Below, in pieces: positions 43,118 through 55,276 of a stretch of DNA of 64,000 nucleotides. A program made the translations under genes and the position numbers. Source of the DNA: Laspinema palackyanum D2a (GTDB lineage Bacteria > Cyanobacteriota > Cyanobacteriia > Cyanobacteriales > Laspinemataceae); NCBI GenBank assembly GCA_025370845.1, contig JAMXFF010000010.1, forward strand, positions 94,527 through 158,526. Reading direction: 5' to 3'. The notes under the pieces were generated by a model. It was not told where the DNA came from. It did no database searches and saw nothing but the letters and a program-made list of their open reading frames with translations. How positions within the stretch are numbered: position 1 is the stretch's first letter; each line of letters starts with the position of its first letter.

Positions 43118-44128
43118 TCATCCAGATTTTTGCGAGAATTGGCCCGGTTTTCTAGGGGAATGAGGGCGTTTTCCCAAGGCGATCGCCACTGAACCCGTAA
43201 CTACTAACATGGCACCAATTACCGCTAAAACCGTTAACTGTTCCGGGGCGATCGGGAGGGGAATTCCCAGAGAAATGACCCAGACCGAGAGTAAGGTCAC
43301 AATGGGAGTGGTTGCCAGAATTGCACTGACTTTAGACGCATCCCAATGGGCTAAAGATTCGGCAAAAGCGCCGTAAGCTACGACGGTATTTAACCCACAG
43401 AAAATCAACATTCCCCACTCTAACGGAGTCAGGTTTAATAGGTTGCTGGGACTAGAAAAAGGCAGGAATAACAGGGCGCAAATTCCATACAACAACAGCA
43501 TGATATTAGAGGAGGTCAACTGTTGTAAGAGTTGTTTTTGCGCCAGGGCATAAACTGCCCAAGCTGCGGCGGCAATCACCAGAATGATATTGCCCATTAA
43601 ATAAGTGCCAGGGGCAGCTAGGACGGTTTGTAATTGTTCATGAAAGAAGACTGCAAAGCCGAGGGTTAAGATGCCTAATCCGGCCCATTGGCGCAGGGTA
43701 TAGCGTTCTTTGAAAATGGCGATCGCCCCTAATCCCATTAACACCGGCGCTAACTGAATAAAGACTTGAGCATTGGCGGGAGAAGTTTGGGCTAATCCTT
43801 GTAAGTAGAGGGCATAATTCACCGCCAAAAAGCCTATGGCGATCGCCAGTAATTTCCAGGACGTTCCGCGCAGTTTTTCTAGGGAAGGAAGTTGCTGGCG
43901 CATCCCTAAAATGCAGACTAATATCCCAAAGGACAAGGAAAACCGAAACCAAGTCACCGTGTAAATATCAAGGGCCTGAACGCTTATTTTCAGGGCGATC
44001 GGTAGCACTCCCCATAAAATGACCGTCACCAGAGACAGACCCAACCCCAACCGCCACCGCCCAGAACTCTCATGGAGTTTCATCGGTTGTTTAGTCGGCA
44101 GGGGAGTGGGTTGATTTTCTAAACTCAT
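43118..44128 (-). CDS. EamA/DMT-family transporter
   Basis: A 336-residue inner-membrane protein with ten hydrophobic segments in two EamA halves (residues about 30-160 and 175-320). Typical phrases: LVTVILWGVLPIALKI at the start of the first half, FIQLAPVLMGLGAIAIFKER at its end, and VSAILATTPIVTLLSVW near the end of the second. Members export or import amino acids or metabolites; the substrate cannot be deduced. The first 25 residues are polar and cytoplasmic. Monocistronic; the stop faces the transposon region. Confidence 0.88.
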   Translation of the reverse strand: MSLENQPTPLPTKQPMKLHESSGRWRLGLGLSLVTVILWGVLPIALKISVQALDIYTVTWFRFSLSFGILVCILGMRQQLPSLEKLRGTSWKLLAIAIGFLAVNYALYLQGLAQTSPANAQVFIQLAPVLMGLGAIAIFKERYTLRQWAGLGILTLGFAVFFHEQLQTVLAAPGTYLMGNIILVIAAAAWAVYALAQKQLLQQLTSSNIMLLLYGICALLFLPFSSPSNLLNLTPLEWGMLIFCGLNTVVAYGAFAESLAHWDASKVSAILATTPIVTLLSVWVISLGIPLPIAPEQLTVLAVIGAMLVVTGSVAIALGKRPHSPRKPGQFSQKSG

Positions 44129-44372
44129 TACGTTGATTTAAGGAATGGAAAAAGAGGTCACTCTTCTATTATGCAACATTTTCCTTAATACCAAATCCAA
44201 TAGGGATAGGTTTGCAAAAACCTTCAGGATTCCTAAAGACCCCGGTCGATCCCCCTCCCGTCCCCCTTTTTAAGGGGGAGGCTAGAGGAATAACTGTTTA
44301 ATTCCTTGGAAATTGAACAGTTCTAAAGCCCCCCTTTTTAAGGGGGGTTGGGGGGATCTCTCCTAGAATATT
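44129..44372. repeat. Spacer with GGGG-tract inverted repeats
   Basis: CCCCCTTTTTAAGGGGG (44270s) and AAAGCCCCCCTTTTTAAGGG (44332-44351) are hairpins. The second is the inner part of the TAGACCTCTTGC element family, here without its ends. Confidence 0.5.
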
Positions 44373-46670
<2,298 letters not shown>

Positions 46671-46682
46671 TTGTTTTGAGGG

Positions 46683-47372
46683 TTATTCTCTTGTTGTTAG
46701 ATGTCCATCTTCCATTTTAAGGATGCGATCGGCATAATGTTCGATTCGGGGGTCGTGGGTGACGATCGCCACCGCTTTGTGATGGGTTTTGGCAACGTTG
46801 CTTAATAGCTGAATCACCGATTGTCCCGTTTGATAGTCTAGGCTGCCGGTGGGTTCATCGGCTAAGAGTAAGGGGGGGTCGTTGGCGAGGGCACGGGCGA
46901 TCGCAACCCGTTGTTTTTCCCCGCCACTTAAGGCGGGGGGGAAGAAATTGGCGCGATGGACGATGTTTAACTCCTCTAATAAAAATTTAGCCCGTTGATG
47001 GGCGGCTACTCCCGATTTTCCAGCTAAATTTAAAATCAATTTGACGTTTTCTAGGACGGTGAGAAAATTGAGCAGGCGGAAGGTTTGAAAGATGAATCCA
47101 ATGTTTTTTAATCTAAAGTCGGTGAGTTCGGTTTGTTTCAAACAAGTGACTTCGCAATCGAGAATTTTTATCGTGCCTTCTGTGGGTTTTCCCATACAGC
47201 CTAACAAGGAGAGTAGGGTGGTTTTGCCACTGCCATTGGGTCCGCTAATCATGACGAGTTCTCCGGCTTTTAACTCTAGGCTGACATCTTCAACCGCTTG
47301 CACGAAGTTCAGATTTTTTTGTCCATACATTTTGTACAAATGTTCGGCTTTTAAGATAGAATGATGGGGCAT
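46683..47372 (-). CDS. ABC transporter ATPase, DevA/LolD/MacB type
   Basis: A 229-residue ATPase with Walker [16 protein letters not shown] (about 43-57), signature [17 protein letters not shown] (about 143-159) and Walker [10 protein letters not shown]. It is closest in style to DevA, which with DevB (periplasmic adaptor) and DevC (permease) exports glycolipids in heterocyst formers and envelope compounds in other cyanobacteria. The permease gene ends 2 bases upstream, so they form an operon. No adaptor gene is present. Confidence 0.88.
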   Translation of the reverse strand: MPHHSILKAEHLYKMYGQKNLNFVQAVEDVSLELKAGELVMISGPNGSGKTTLLSLLGCMGKPTEGTIKILDCEVTCLKQTELTDFRLKNIGFIFQTFRLLNFLTVLENVKLILNLAGKSGVAAHQRAKFLLEELNIVHRANFFPPALSGGEKQRVAIARALANDPPLLLADEPTGSLDYQTGQSVIQLLSNVAKTHHKAVAIVTHDPRIEHYADRILKMEDGHLTTRE

Positions 47373-47374
47373 AA

Positions 47375-48475
47375 TTAAGCTCTAAATACTTCAGCAGGAT
47401 AGATGTTTTTCAAGGTTCTAATCGGGGCCAAAGTACCAATTGCTCCCAGGATTAAGCACGCAATTAATACTCCAGCCGCATCCTGCCAGGTAAAGACCAA
47501 TAATATAGAAGGAATCACTTCAGCGAGCAAGGGGGCGAAGGTAATATCGACAATTAATCCCAGGGAAAAGCCCAATAAGGCGGCTAACATGGATTGTTTT
47601 AAGACGAGGGTTCCTAAAAAGTTTTGGGATGCACCAACGGCTTTTAACATGGCATAGTCTTCCCGTTTTTCCAGAACCGAAGTGTACATCATTAGGACAA
47701 TCACGGTTCCGCCGGTAATGGCTCCAAATAAGACAATAGTCCAGAGAATAGGCAAAACGCCGATTTCCATTTCTTCGACATTATTAGCGGCAAATTCCGC
47801 TTGAGGAATAAACACTAAATCTGGGAATTGTTCTTCTAAGCGGGAGATGATTTCAGGGGAATCAGAGTCCAGATTGAGCAGGAAAAAGCTGCGGACATTT
47901 CGCAATCCGAGTAAGCGAGGAACATCATCTAGGCGAGTAAAGGCAAATTGCCCGACAATTAAGTTCGTGCCTCGGCTAATTCCGACTATTTTAAAGGGAT
48001 AGCCTTGCAGAGAAAGAGTGTCACCCAGTTTTAAGTTATGGGTAGCGGTAAAAGCGCGGTCTAAAATAATTTCTTGGGGTTGAAGATTGGAGGTTCCGGA
48101 ACTGATTTCCGGTGCGCCAATTGGAGAATTGGGGTCAAATCCAAAAATATATAAGGTAACCGTTTGATCGGGAAATTCGGCGGGGGCAATGGCGCGCAGG
48201 AGACTATCGACGCTTTTGACTCCCTCTACTTGAAGCAGGGAATTACCGAGGGATTCGGGTAAAAACGAAGAGGTTTTAATTAAGTTTCGGGTATTGCGTT
48301 GGCTGACCCAAACTGAGGCTTGGGTATGTAAAACATAACTTTTTGAGCCGTATTTTACTCCTTGGTAAACTCCGAGTAAAAAGAGCATCAGCATGACGCT
48401 AAAGGCAATCCCCAGAACGGCGATCGCAAAGCGTCCTTTCGCTTCCCAAATCATTCGCAGGGCAACGGGAACCAT
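47375..48475 (-). CDS. ABC transporter permease, DevC/FtsX-like
   Basis: A 366-residue permease of the MacB/FtsX superfamily. One N-terminal membrane segment (GRFAIAVLGIAFSVMLMLFL, about 13-32), a periplasmic MacB-like domain about 40-245, then three membrane segments in the FtsX domain (TIVLFGAITGGTVIVLMMYT; MLAALLGFSLGLIVDI; AAGVLIACLILGAI). It pairs with the ATPase gene 2 bases downstream. The system probably moves a lipid or envelope component with TolC; the DevB-type adaptor would have to come from elsewhere in the genome. Confidence 0.87.
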   Translation of the reverse strand: MVPVALRMIWEAKGRFAIAVLGIAFSVMLMLFLLGVYQGVKYGSKSYVLHTQASVWVSQRNTRNLIKTSSFLPESLGNSLLQVEGVKSVDSLLRAIAPAEFPDQTVTLYIFGFDPNSPIGAPEISSGTSNLQPQEIILDRAFTATHNLKLGDTLSLQGYPFKIVGISRGTNLIVGQFAFTRLDDVPRLLGLRNVRSFFLLNLDSDSPEIISRLEEQFPDLVFIPQAEFAANNVEEMEIGVLPILWTIVLFGAITGGTVIVLMMYTSVLEKREDYAMLKAVGASQNFLGTLVLKQSMLAALLGFSLGLIVDITFAPLLAEVIPSILLVFTWQDAAGVLIACLILGAIGTLAPIRTLKNIYPAEVFRA

Positions 48476-48808
48476 AAGCTAGTATCCTATCCAATCGATG
48501 AAGTATTCATAACTCACCCGTGAAGGCTATCATAACGCGATCGCCCCGAAAAACCGACTCCCTCCCCCTTCAACCTCCCCTGCCCTCGTTTTAACCCAGG
48601 AGAGTCAGTCTGAATCCGACCCTAACTCTGTGCGATCGCCCCCAAATTGAGGGATTGACAGAACTTCAAAATCATGCTGTGACCAGAAACTGCCCCAAAC
48701 CATTCCGGTGTACTCCAAATCCATGCAAAATTTCCGGTCGGGAAACGGGCTACAATAAACTTAGCTTGCCTAAATCAAAACATTACATTTACGCGAAAGA
48801 TTTTATCT
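48476..48808. promoter_or_regulatory. Divergent intergenic region between ABC operon and ribBA
   Basis: No gene recognised. It carries the promoters of both transcription units. I see no FMN riboswitch features before ribBA. Confidence 0.4.
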
Positions 48809-50506
48809 GTGGAATTGCCAGAAAACGCCGCAAAACAATCGTTTGAGTTTGACTCGATAGAAGAGGCCCTCGCTGAAATTGCAGCAGGCCGGTCCATTAT
48901 CGTGGTCGATGATGAAAACCGGGAAAATGAAGGGGATCTGATCTGTGCGGCTCAGTTTGTAACACCGGAAATCGTCAATTTCATGGCGGTACATGGTCGT
49001 GGGTTGATTTGTCTGGCGATGACCGGCGATCGCCTGGATCAGCTCGACCTCCCCTTAATGGTAACCACCAACACCGACACCAACCAAACCGCCTTCACCG
49101 TCAGTATCGATGCCTCTCCTCAACAAGGAGTCACCACGGGCATTTCTGCCGAGGACCGGGCCCGCACGATCCAGATTGCCATTAATCCCAACACCAAACC
49201 CAAGGATTTACGCCGTCCCGGTCATATTTTTCCCCTGCGGGCCACCTCTGGGGGGGTCCTGAAACGGGCGGGCCATACGGAAGCGGCGGTAGACTTGAGT
49301 CAACTCGCTGGACTCTATCCTGCCGGGGTAATCTGCGAAATTCAGAATCCCGATGGCTCAATGGCGCGATTGCCCGAACTGATCGAATATGCGACCAAAT
49401 ATAACCTGAAAATGATCAGCATCGCTGATTTAATCGCCTATCGCCTCCAACATGAGCGATTTGTGATTCGGGAAACCGTGGCGGCATTACCCACAGAATT
49501 CGGCCAGTTCCAAATTTACGGCTATCGCAATACCCTGGACAATAAAGACCATCTGGCGATCGTCAAGGGAGACCCCGCCAATTTTACCGATAAAGCAGTG
49601 ATGGTGCGGGTCCATTCCGAATGCTTGACCGGGGATGCCCTCGGTTCCCTGCGCTGTGACTGCCGAATGCAACTCCAAGCGGCCCTGAAAATGATTGAAA
49701 ATGCCGGGGAGGGTGTGGTGGTGTACCTGCGTCAGGAAGGCCGGGGAATTGGCCTCATTAACAAACTCAAAGCCTATTCTCTGCAAGATATGGGCCTGGA
49801 TACCGTAGAAGCGAATGAGCGCTTAGGTTTTCCTGCGGACTTGCGAAACTATGGGGTAGGGGCGCAAATTCTCAATGATTTGGGGGTGACCAAAATCCGC
49901 CTGATTACCAATAATCCGCGTAAAATTGCGGGATTAAAGGGATATGGCTTAGAAATGGTCGATCGCGTTCCCCTGCTGATTGAGTCGAATCCGTTTAATT
50001 GCATCTATTTGGCAACCAAGGCGGAAAAATTAGGGCATCTGCTCTTACAAACCTATTTGGTCACTGTGGCAATCCACTGGCAAGAACCGGACCTGGAGGG
50101 GGGTCCTCCCGCCCAGGTCCAATCCTGGTATGAGCATTTAGAAAAAATCCGCGCACTCGCCGATGAGAACCATCTGGTGCTACAAGAGGAAAAACGCCCG
50201 GTCACCGTGGCCTTATTTGGGAAACCTCAGTTAACCTTTCACCTGGGATTCGACCAAGCGCATTTAGCCACAACGGATTGGTTTACCCATGCAGAACATC
50301 CGTATGTTCAGGCGACCTTTCGGATTCTCGATCGCCTCCTTCTTTGGCCCGATATTGATCAACTCCAGTTCCTGGTTTCCACCGGCGTCGATCCTTTGAC
50401 CAATCTCGGGGTGCAACTCCAACGCCAGTCTTTCCCCTTGAGCAAAATGCCTTCGCAACTGTGCGATAGCTTACATTCCCAAGTGATCTATTGCTTTAAG
50501 GGATAA
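48809..50506 (+). CDS. ribBA: Bifunctional riboflavin synthesis protein RibBA
   Basis: A 565-residue fusion. The N-terminal 210 residues are 3,4-dihydroxy-2-butanone-4-phosphate synthase ([20 protein letters not shown] at about 34-53; [18 protein letters not shown]). Residues about 215-410 are GTP cyclohydrolase II with the zinc ligands in [17 protein letters not shown] and the catalytic [11 protein letters not shown]-terminal extension of about 155 residues, typical of cyanobacterial RibBA, has no known role. Together the two activities feed both branches of riboflavin synthesis from ribulose-5-phosphate and GTP. Start is given as GTG 48809; no strong Shine-Dalgarno is seen, so the start is uncertain by several codons. 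Confidence 0.93.
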   Translation: MELPENAAKQSFEFDSIEEALAEIAAGRSIIVVDDENRENEGDLICAAQFVTPEIVNFMAVHGRGLICLAMTGDRLDQLDLPLMVTTNTDTNQTAFTVSIDASPQQGVTTGISAEDRARTIQIAINPNTKPKDLRRPGHIFPLRATSGGVLKRAGHTEAAVDLSQLAGLYPAGVICEIQNPDGSMARLPELIEYATKYNLKMISIADLIAYRLQHERFVIRETVAALPTEFGQFQIYGYRNTLDNKDHLAIVKGDPANFTDKAVMVRVHSECLTGDALGSLRCDCRMQLQAALKMIENAGEGVVVYLRQEGRGIGLINKLKAYSLQDMGLDTVEANERLGFPADLRNYGVGAQILNDLGVTKIRLITNNPRKIAGLKGYGLEMVDRVPLLIESNPFNCIYLATKAEKLGHLLLQTYLVTVAIHWQEPDLEGGPPAQVQSWYEHLEKIRALADENHLVLQEEKRPVTVALFGKPQLTFHLGFDQAHLATTDWFTHAEHPYVQATFRILDRLLLWPDIDQLQFLVSTGVDPLTNLGVQLQRQSFPLSKMPSQLCDSLHSQVIYCFKG

Positions 50507-50841
50507 GCGCAAAAGGATGCGGAATTACAGCCGAGAAATGGCGACGGAAATGATCAGGGTTTCATCTCTCAAATTGAGCCGGGAAATCAAAGGGAGCAAA
50601 GAGCGGGTAGCCGTCGCTACAATTAGGGGAATAATCCTCCCCGAATTGTTGGGGTTGATTAAACTCGGTTCAAAATTCTCATCCTCCCCCATCATCGGGA
50701 GAGTCGGAGAATGCTTGGAGATTTCAGCCAGCAGCCGATTAAGGATTGGGAAAGATTTGGGTAAAAATGCAGGCTTTTCTTGTTACTTTAAAACTATAAG
50801 TTTGTGAGCAAGCTTCCTTTATCCAAAAGTAAAGAGTTTCA
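50507..50841. other. Intergenic region, no supported gene
   Basis: A 96-codon frame (50517-50807) has no recognisable content and no ribosome-binding site. The region presumably carries the promoter of the signalling operon. Confidence 0.4.
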
Positions 50842-53800
50842 ATGGTGCGACCTATACCCCGATCGCCGGTTTTCTCCTATAGCGCGGCTGTCTTAACGGT
50901 TGTCATTGCCTTACTCCTGACCCTCGCCTTCAAACCCATCCTGGCTTCAACCCTGTTTCTGTTCTTTTTTGTAGCGGTAACGGGGATGACTTGGTATGGG
51001 GGAATTGGTCCAGGACTGGTGACAACGGTTCTGTCTGTGTTAGCCCTCGACTATTTTTTACTCGTTCCCACCCAGAGCTTAACCCTGTTTAGTGGAAGTA
51101 ACCTGTTGCGAACGGGGTTGTTTATCTTAGTTACCTTGGCGATCGCCCAGCTGAATACCAAACTGCATCAGACAAAACGGCAGTTAGAAATCAGCTTGAC
51201 TCAGCTACAAGAGAGTGAGCAACGGTATCGGCGGATTGTCGAAACCGCCTCAGAAGGCATCTGGATTTTGGATGAAGCAGGGCGAACCCGCTATGTGAAT
51301 CAGCGCATGGCGCAAATGTTGGGCTGTTCTGCTGAGTCGATGCTCGATCGCTCCTTTTTTGACTGGTTTGACCAAGGCGATCGCCCGGAAGGATACCAGA
51401 CCCTGACCCAACCCTATCCCGGATATCCCGAACAATGGGATGGGCGATTTCGCCGTGGTGATCAGTCCTTGCTTTGGGCGATCGTCTCCATGAATTCCAT
51501 TTTTGATGCTCAGGGGCAGTTTCAAGGGACCCATCTGATGCTCACCGATGTTAGCGATCGCCAACAAACCCAGGAACGCCTGCAACTCTCTTTAGAAGCA
51601 GGACGCATGGGATTTTGGGATTGGAATCTGAGCACCAACGAGGTTATTCGATCGGACAATCTTGCGGAAATTTACGGGGTGAATCCCGGTCAATTAGAGG
51701 GGACATTGGAGAGTTCTTTAAACCTGATTCATCCCGAGGACCAGGAACGAGTCAAGGGTGCGATCGCCCAGGCGGTGGCCGAAAATACCCCCTACAGCTT
51801 AGAATTTCGGATTCAGCCCTCCCCCGAGGAGATTCGCTGGATCTTAGGCAAAGGACGAGTCTTTAAAGATGCTCAAGGCAAAGCAGTCCGGATGATTGGA
51901 ATTGCGATGGACATCAGCGATCGCAAGCAAACTGAAGAGTCCCTGGGGCAGACTCAACAGCGATTCGAGACCTTTATGAACTATAGCCCCGTTGCCGCTT
52001 ACTTTAAAGACGAAACCGGACGCTATATTTACGTCAATTCCATGATCGAACGCCTGTGGCAGCGCCCCCAGGAGGAATGGCTGGGCCAAACCGACGGGGA
52101 CCTCTTTCCCGAGGCAGTCGCCCAAGAACTCAAAGCTCATGATCGCGCCGTATTAGAAACCGACCAGGCCCTGGAATTTTTAGAAACTGCCGAACACCCC
52201 GACGGGAAGCATTATTGGATTTCCTGGAAATTCCCCATGCGCGAACCCTCCGGAAGACGGTTGATAGCGGGAATCTCCCTAGATATCACCGATCGCAAGC
52301 GCACCCAAGAAGAACGGGACCTGCTGCTGGCGGACCTCGAATCCCAACAACAACTCCTGAGTGCCGTTTTGCAACAAATGCCTGCCGGGGCGATCGTCGC
52401 TGAGGCCCCCTCCGGGCAGTTAGTCTTAATGAATCAGCAAGTCCGAGAAATTTTAGGCATTGCCGTCACTCCCCTCATCACCATCCCCGATTATCTCCAT
52501 ACCTCCTATCAAATTTTTCACCCCGACGGTAAACCCTACAATCCCCAAGCATTACCCTTAAACCGATCCATCTCTCTCGGAGAGGTGATTGTCGAAGAAG
52601 AACTGGAAATCCGACGCGCCGATGGCACCCGGGTCAGCGTCCTCGCCAATTCTGGACCCATTCGCAATGCCGAAGGCGAAATTGTCGCCGCAGTGGTGAC
52701 CTTTTATGACATCACCGCACAAAAACTTGCCCAATCTGAAATCAAACGCTATGCCGATGTTGTCAAAAATATTCAAGTAGGCTTAACAGTCTGGCAACTC
52801 ATCGAAGCAGAAAAACCCCCTTCCTTTGAGCTGATTAGTGCCAATCCGGCGGCAAGTCAACTCGCCGCCAGAGATTTAGACCGGGCCCTGGGGATGAGAA
52901 TTGAGACCTTATTTCCCCATCTGGTGAAAACCTCACGAATTGCCGAGTTGGTCGAGGTTTTGCATAGCTCATCGGCGCGGGATTTTTCTGAAATCATCTA
53001 TAGCGATGCCGGAGAGGAACGCTATTGTTCCCTAAAAGCCTTTCCCCTGCCTAATCGCTGTCTCGGGTTAGCCTATGAAGATATCACCGATCGCAAACAG
53101 GCTCAATTTGCCTTACTCGAAAGTGAACAACGGTTTCGGACGATGGCCGATGCTGCCCCGGTTTATATTTGGTTATCGGGAATCGATCAGCAATGTTATT
53201 ACTTTAATCAACCTTGGTTGGACTTTACCGGCAGGACTTTAGCCGAAGAAATCGGCAATGGTTGGGTGGAGGGAGTACATCCCGATGACCGGCAATTTTG
53301 CCTTGATACTTATCATCAATCTTTTGACCTGCGCCAACCCTTTGAGATGGAATATCGCCTACGCCGGTATGATGGGGAATACCGTTGGGTGTTAGATCGC
53401 GCCGTGCCTCGGTTTTCCCCCGATGGCCGATTTGAGGGCTATGTCGGGTCTTGTATTGATATTAGCGATCGCAAAATTTACGAGAGTGAAATCAAGCATC
53501 TCAATGCCACTCTCGAACGCCGGGTGACCGAACGAACCGCCCAACTTGAATCCGCCAATCAGGAACTGGAATCCTTTGCTTATTCAGTGTCCCACGATTT
53601 ACGGGCCCCTCTGCGACATATTAGTGGATTTGTCAATTTGCTCCGCAAACGGATTGAACCCTCTCTGGATGAGAATAGTCAGCGCTATCTCGATATTATT
53701 GTCGCCAGTACCCAACAAGCGGAAGAGTTAATTGATAATTTGTTAGCCTTTTCCCGCATGGCCCGTTCTCAGATGCGATTCATCAAAATTGATATGAATC

Positions 53801-54282
53801 AACTGGTGTACGAGGTGCGGCAGAGTTTGGAGATTCATAGAAGCGAACAAAAAATTATCTGGGAGATTGCCTCATTACCCACCGTGAAAGGGGAACCCAC
53901 CATGTTACGATTGGTGATCCAAAATCTTCTGGATAATGCCATTAAGTACAGCCAACGACGGGAAAAGGCTGAAATAACTGTGGGGTTTAATGAAAACGAC
54001 CTCGAATTTATCTTTTTTGTGCGAGATAATGGCATTGGATTTGATATGCGTTATGCTCACAAACTCTTTGGGGTTTTTCAACGCTTACATAGCAATCCCG
54101 ATTTTGTGGGCACCGGCATCGGACTCGCCAATGTTCGCCGAATTATCCATCGTCATGGAGGCCGCACTTGGGCAGAAGGTGAGGTAGATGTGGGGGCGAC
54201 TTTCTATTTCTCTCTCCCTAAACAACAGGAAGGGGATCAACGAGCAGCGAATCCTCATGCTCTCGGGTCAACCTCATTTTAG
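50842..54282 (+). CDS. Membrane sensor histidine kinase with six PAS domains
   Basis: A 1146-residue kinase. Residues 1-100 are a DUF4118/KdpD-like four-helix membrane domain (LASTLFLFFFVAVTGMTWYG). Six PAS/PAC units follow at about 122-240, 245-365, 372-490, 500-630, 635-750 and 758-885, several ending in the DITDRKQ signature. HisKA has the phospho-acceptor His918 in SVSHDLRAPLRHISGFV; the ATPase domain (about 1015-1125) has NLLDNAIKYS and DNGIGF. The kinase core is of the type found in cyanobacterial phytochrome Cph1, which works with Rcp1; an Rcp1-like gene is next. No GAF/bilin site is seen, so the signal is not obviously light. Confidence 0.92.
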   Translation: MVRPIPRSPVFSYSAAVLTVVIALLLTLAFKPILASTLFLFFFVAVTGMTWYGGIGPGLVTTVLSVLALDYFLLVPTQSLTLFSGSNLLRTGLFILVTLAIAQLNTKLHQTKRQLEISLTQLQESEQRYRRIVETASEGIWILDEAGRTRYVNQRMAQMLGCSAESMLDRSFFDWFDQGDRPEGYQTLTQPYPGYPEQWDGRFRRGDQSLLWAIVSMNSIFDAQGQFQGTHLMLTDVSDRQQTQERLQLSLEAGRMGFWDWNLSTNEVIRSDNLAEIYGVNPGQLEGTLESSLNLIHPEDQERVKGAIAQAVAENTPYSLEFRIQPSPEEIRWILGKGRVFKDAQGKAVRMIGIAMDISDRKQTEESLGQTQQRFETFMNYSPVAAYFKDETGRYIYVNSMIERLWQRPQEEWLGQTDGDLFPEAVAQELKAHDRAVLETDQALEFLETAEHPDGKHYWISWKFPMREPSGRRLIAGISLDITDRKRTQEERDLLLADLESQQQLLSAVLQQMPAGAIVAEAPSGQLVLMNQQVREILGIAVTPLITIPDYLHTSYQIFHPDGKPYNPQALPLNRSISLGEVIVEEELEIRRADGTRVSVLANSGPIRNAEGEIVAAVVTFYDITAQKLAQSEIKRYADVVKNIQVGLTVWQLIEAEKPPSFELISANPAASQLAARDLDRALGMRIETLFPHLVKTSRIAELVEVLHSSSARDFSEIIYSDAGEERYCSLKAFPLPNRCLGLAYEDITDRKQAQFALLESEQRFRTMADAAPVYIWLSGIDQQCYYFNQPWLDFTGRTLAEEIGNGWVEGVHPDDRQFCLDTYHQSFDLRQPFEMEYRLRRYDGEYRWVLDRAVPRFSPDGRFEGYVGSCIDISDRKIYESEIKHLNATLERRVTERTAQLESANQELESFAYSVSHDLRAPLRHISGFVNLLRKRIEPSLDENSQRYLDIIVASTQQAEELIDNLLAFSRMARSQMRFIKIDMNQLVYEVRQSLEIHRSEQKIIWEIASLPTVKGEPTMLRLVIQNLLDNAIKYSQRREKAEITVGFNENDLEFIFFVRDNGIGFDMRYAHKLFGVFQRLHSNPDFVGTGIGLANVRRIIHRHGGRTWAEGEVDVGATFYFSLPKQQEGDQRAANPHALGSTSF

Positions 54283-54783
54283 TCCGGTTATATCATGTTC
54301 AGTGAACCCGTTCCTCTAGTCAGAGAAACCGGCTTTTTTTCATGAAACCTCTGGCATAAATCTCTTAAGCCCCCCAGTAATTCAACATTTATTCTTCTGG
54401 ATTCCCCCTGAAGAAGGGGGACGGGAGGGGGATCCAAGGGGGGAAAAGGGGGATCAATCCAGAATTTTGCAAGAGGTCTAATAATTGGGGTGAGGGGTCA
54501 AAAGTTATTGTAGAAACCCGCTTTCTGGTCCCAACAGCCCGAGAAACCGGCTTTTAAAGGAGAAAAATCTGGAACTGAAAGCCGAGTAAAGTTGAGGGAA
54601 GAGTGCTTACCGATCGCCTAAAACCCTTGGCAATAGCTGGAGCAGATTCAGGGAAGGGATGGAGGTACAGTCTTCCATTTTATATAATAAAACACAATCA
54701 TTGATTATTGTCATCCAGGCAAAATGAGATAAAATTCGAGCGTAATGTACCACTTAAACCCCATGAACCAGGGAGAAAAAAGG
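54283..54783. other. Spacer with degraded MITE-like element
   Basis: A degraded member of the TAGACCTCTTGC family runs from about 54347 (ACCTCTGGCATAAATCTCTT) to TTTTGCAAGAGGTCTA at 54465-54480. Degenerate GAAACCGGCTTTT motifs occur at 54325 and 54555. TATATAATA near 54681 could be a -10 for the next gene, so the regulator may also be expressed on its own. Confidence 0.5.
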
Positions 54784-55242
54784 ATGGATATCAAACGCAT
54801 TCTACTGGTAGAAGATAATGCCAATGATATAGAGCTAATTTTAACGGGGCTGGCGGAAAATAATCTAGCCAATGAAGTGATCGTGGTGCGGGATGGGGAA
54901 GAAGCGTTAGATTATCTCTTTCGGCGGGGTATCTTTAGATTGAGGCGAGAAGGACATCCTATCCTGGTCATGCTTGACCTAAAACTGCCCAAAATCGATG
55001 GACTGGAAGTGCTGGCACAAATGAAGTCTAAGACCGATTTGCGGCAGATTCCCGTCGTGATTTTGACCGCTTCTCGTGAAGAATCGGATCTGATTAGCAG
55101 CTACAATCTAGGGGTGAATGGCTATGTCATCAAGCCCTTAGACTTCCACGAGTTTGTGGATGCGATCAAAAGCCTAGGACTATTCTGGGCCGTAGTCAAT
55201 CAACCGCCTCCAGGCTCTTTGCCTGCGGTAGTGCGAGAATGA
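54784..55242 (+). CDS. Rcp1-like single-domain response regulator
   Basis: A 152-residue receiver domain without an output domain. Phospho-acceptor Asp65 in LVMLDLKLPKIDGLEVL, the acidic pair in LLVEDNANDIEL, the conserved Thr in VVILTAS and Lys in NGYVIKPLDFHEF. The insertion DYLFRRGIFRLRREG before beta-3 and the overall sequence place it with Rcp1, the partner of cyanobacterial phytochrome kinases. I choose ATG 54784 (GGGAG 54771-54776 upstream); the frame opens at 54745. It lies between two kinases and can carry phosphate from either. Confidence 0.9.
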   Translation: MDIKRILLVEDNANDIELILTGLAENNLANEVIVVRDGEEALDYLFRRGIFRLRREGHPILVMLDLKLPKIDGLEVLAQMKSKTDLRQIPVVILTASREESDLISSYNLGVNGYVIKPLDFHEFVDAIKSLGLFWAVVNQPPPGSLPAVVRE

Positions 55243-55276
55243 GTCACCCACCTAAACATAAAGATGGACGGTTAAA

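Noticed and set aside
50517..50807. 96-codon frame between ribBA and the sensor kinase
   Set aside because: No ribosome-binding site, no family resemblance and odd composition; it starts 10 bases after the ribBA stop but shows no sign of selection I can see.
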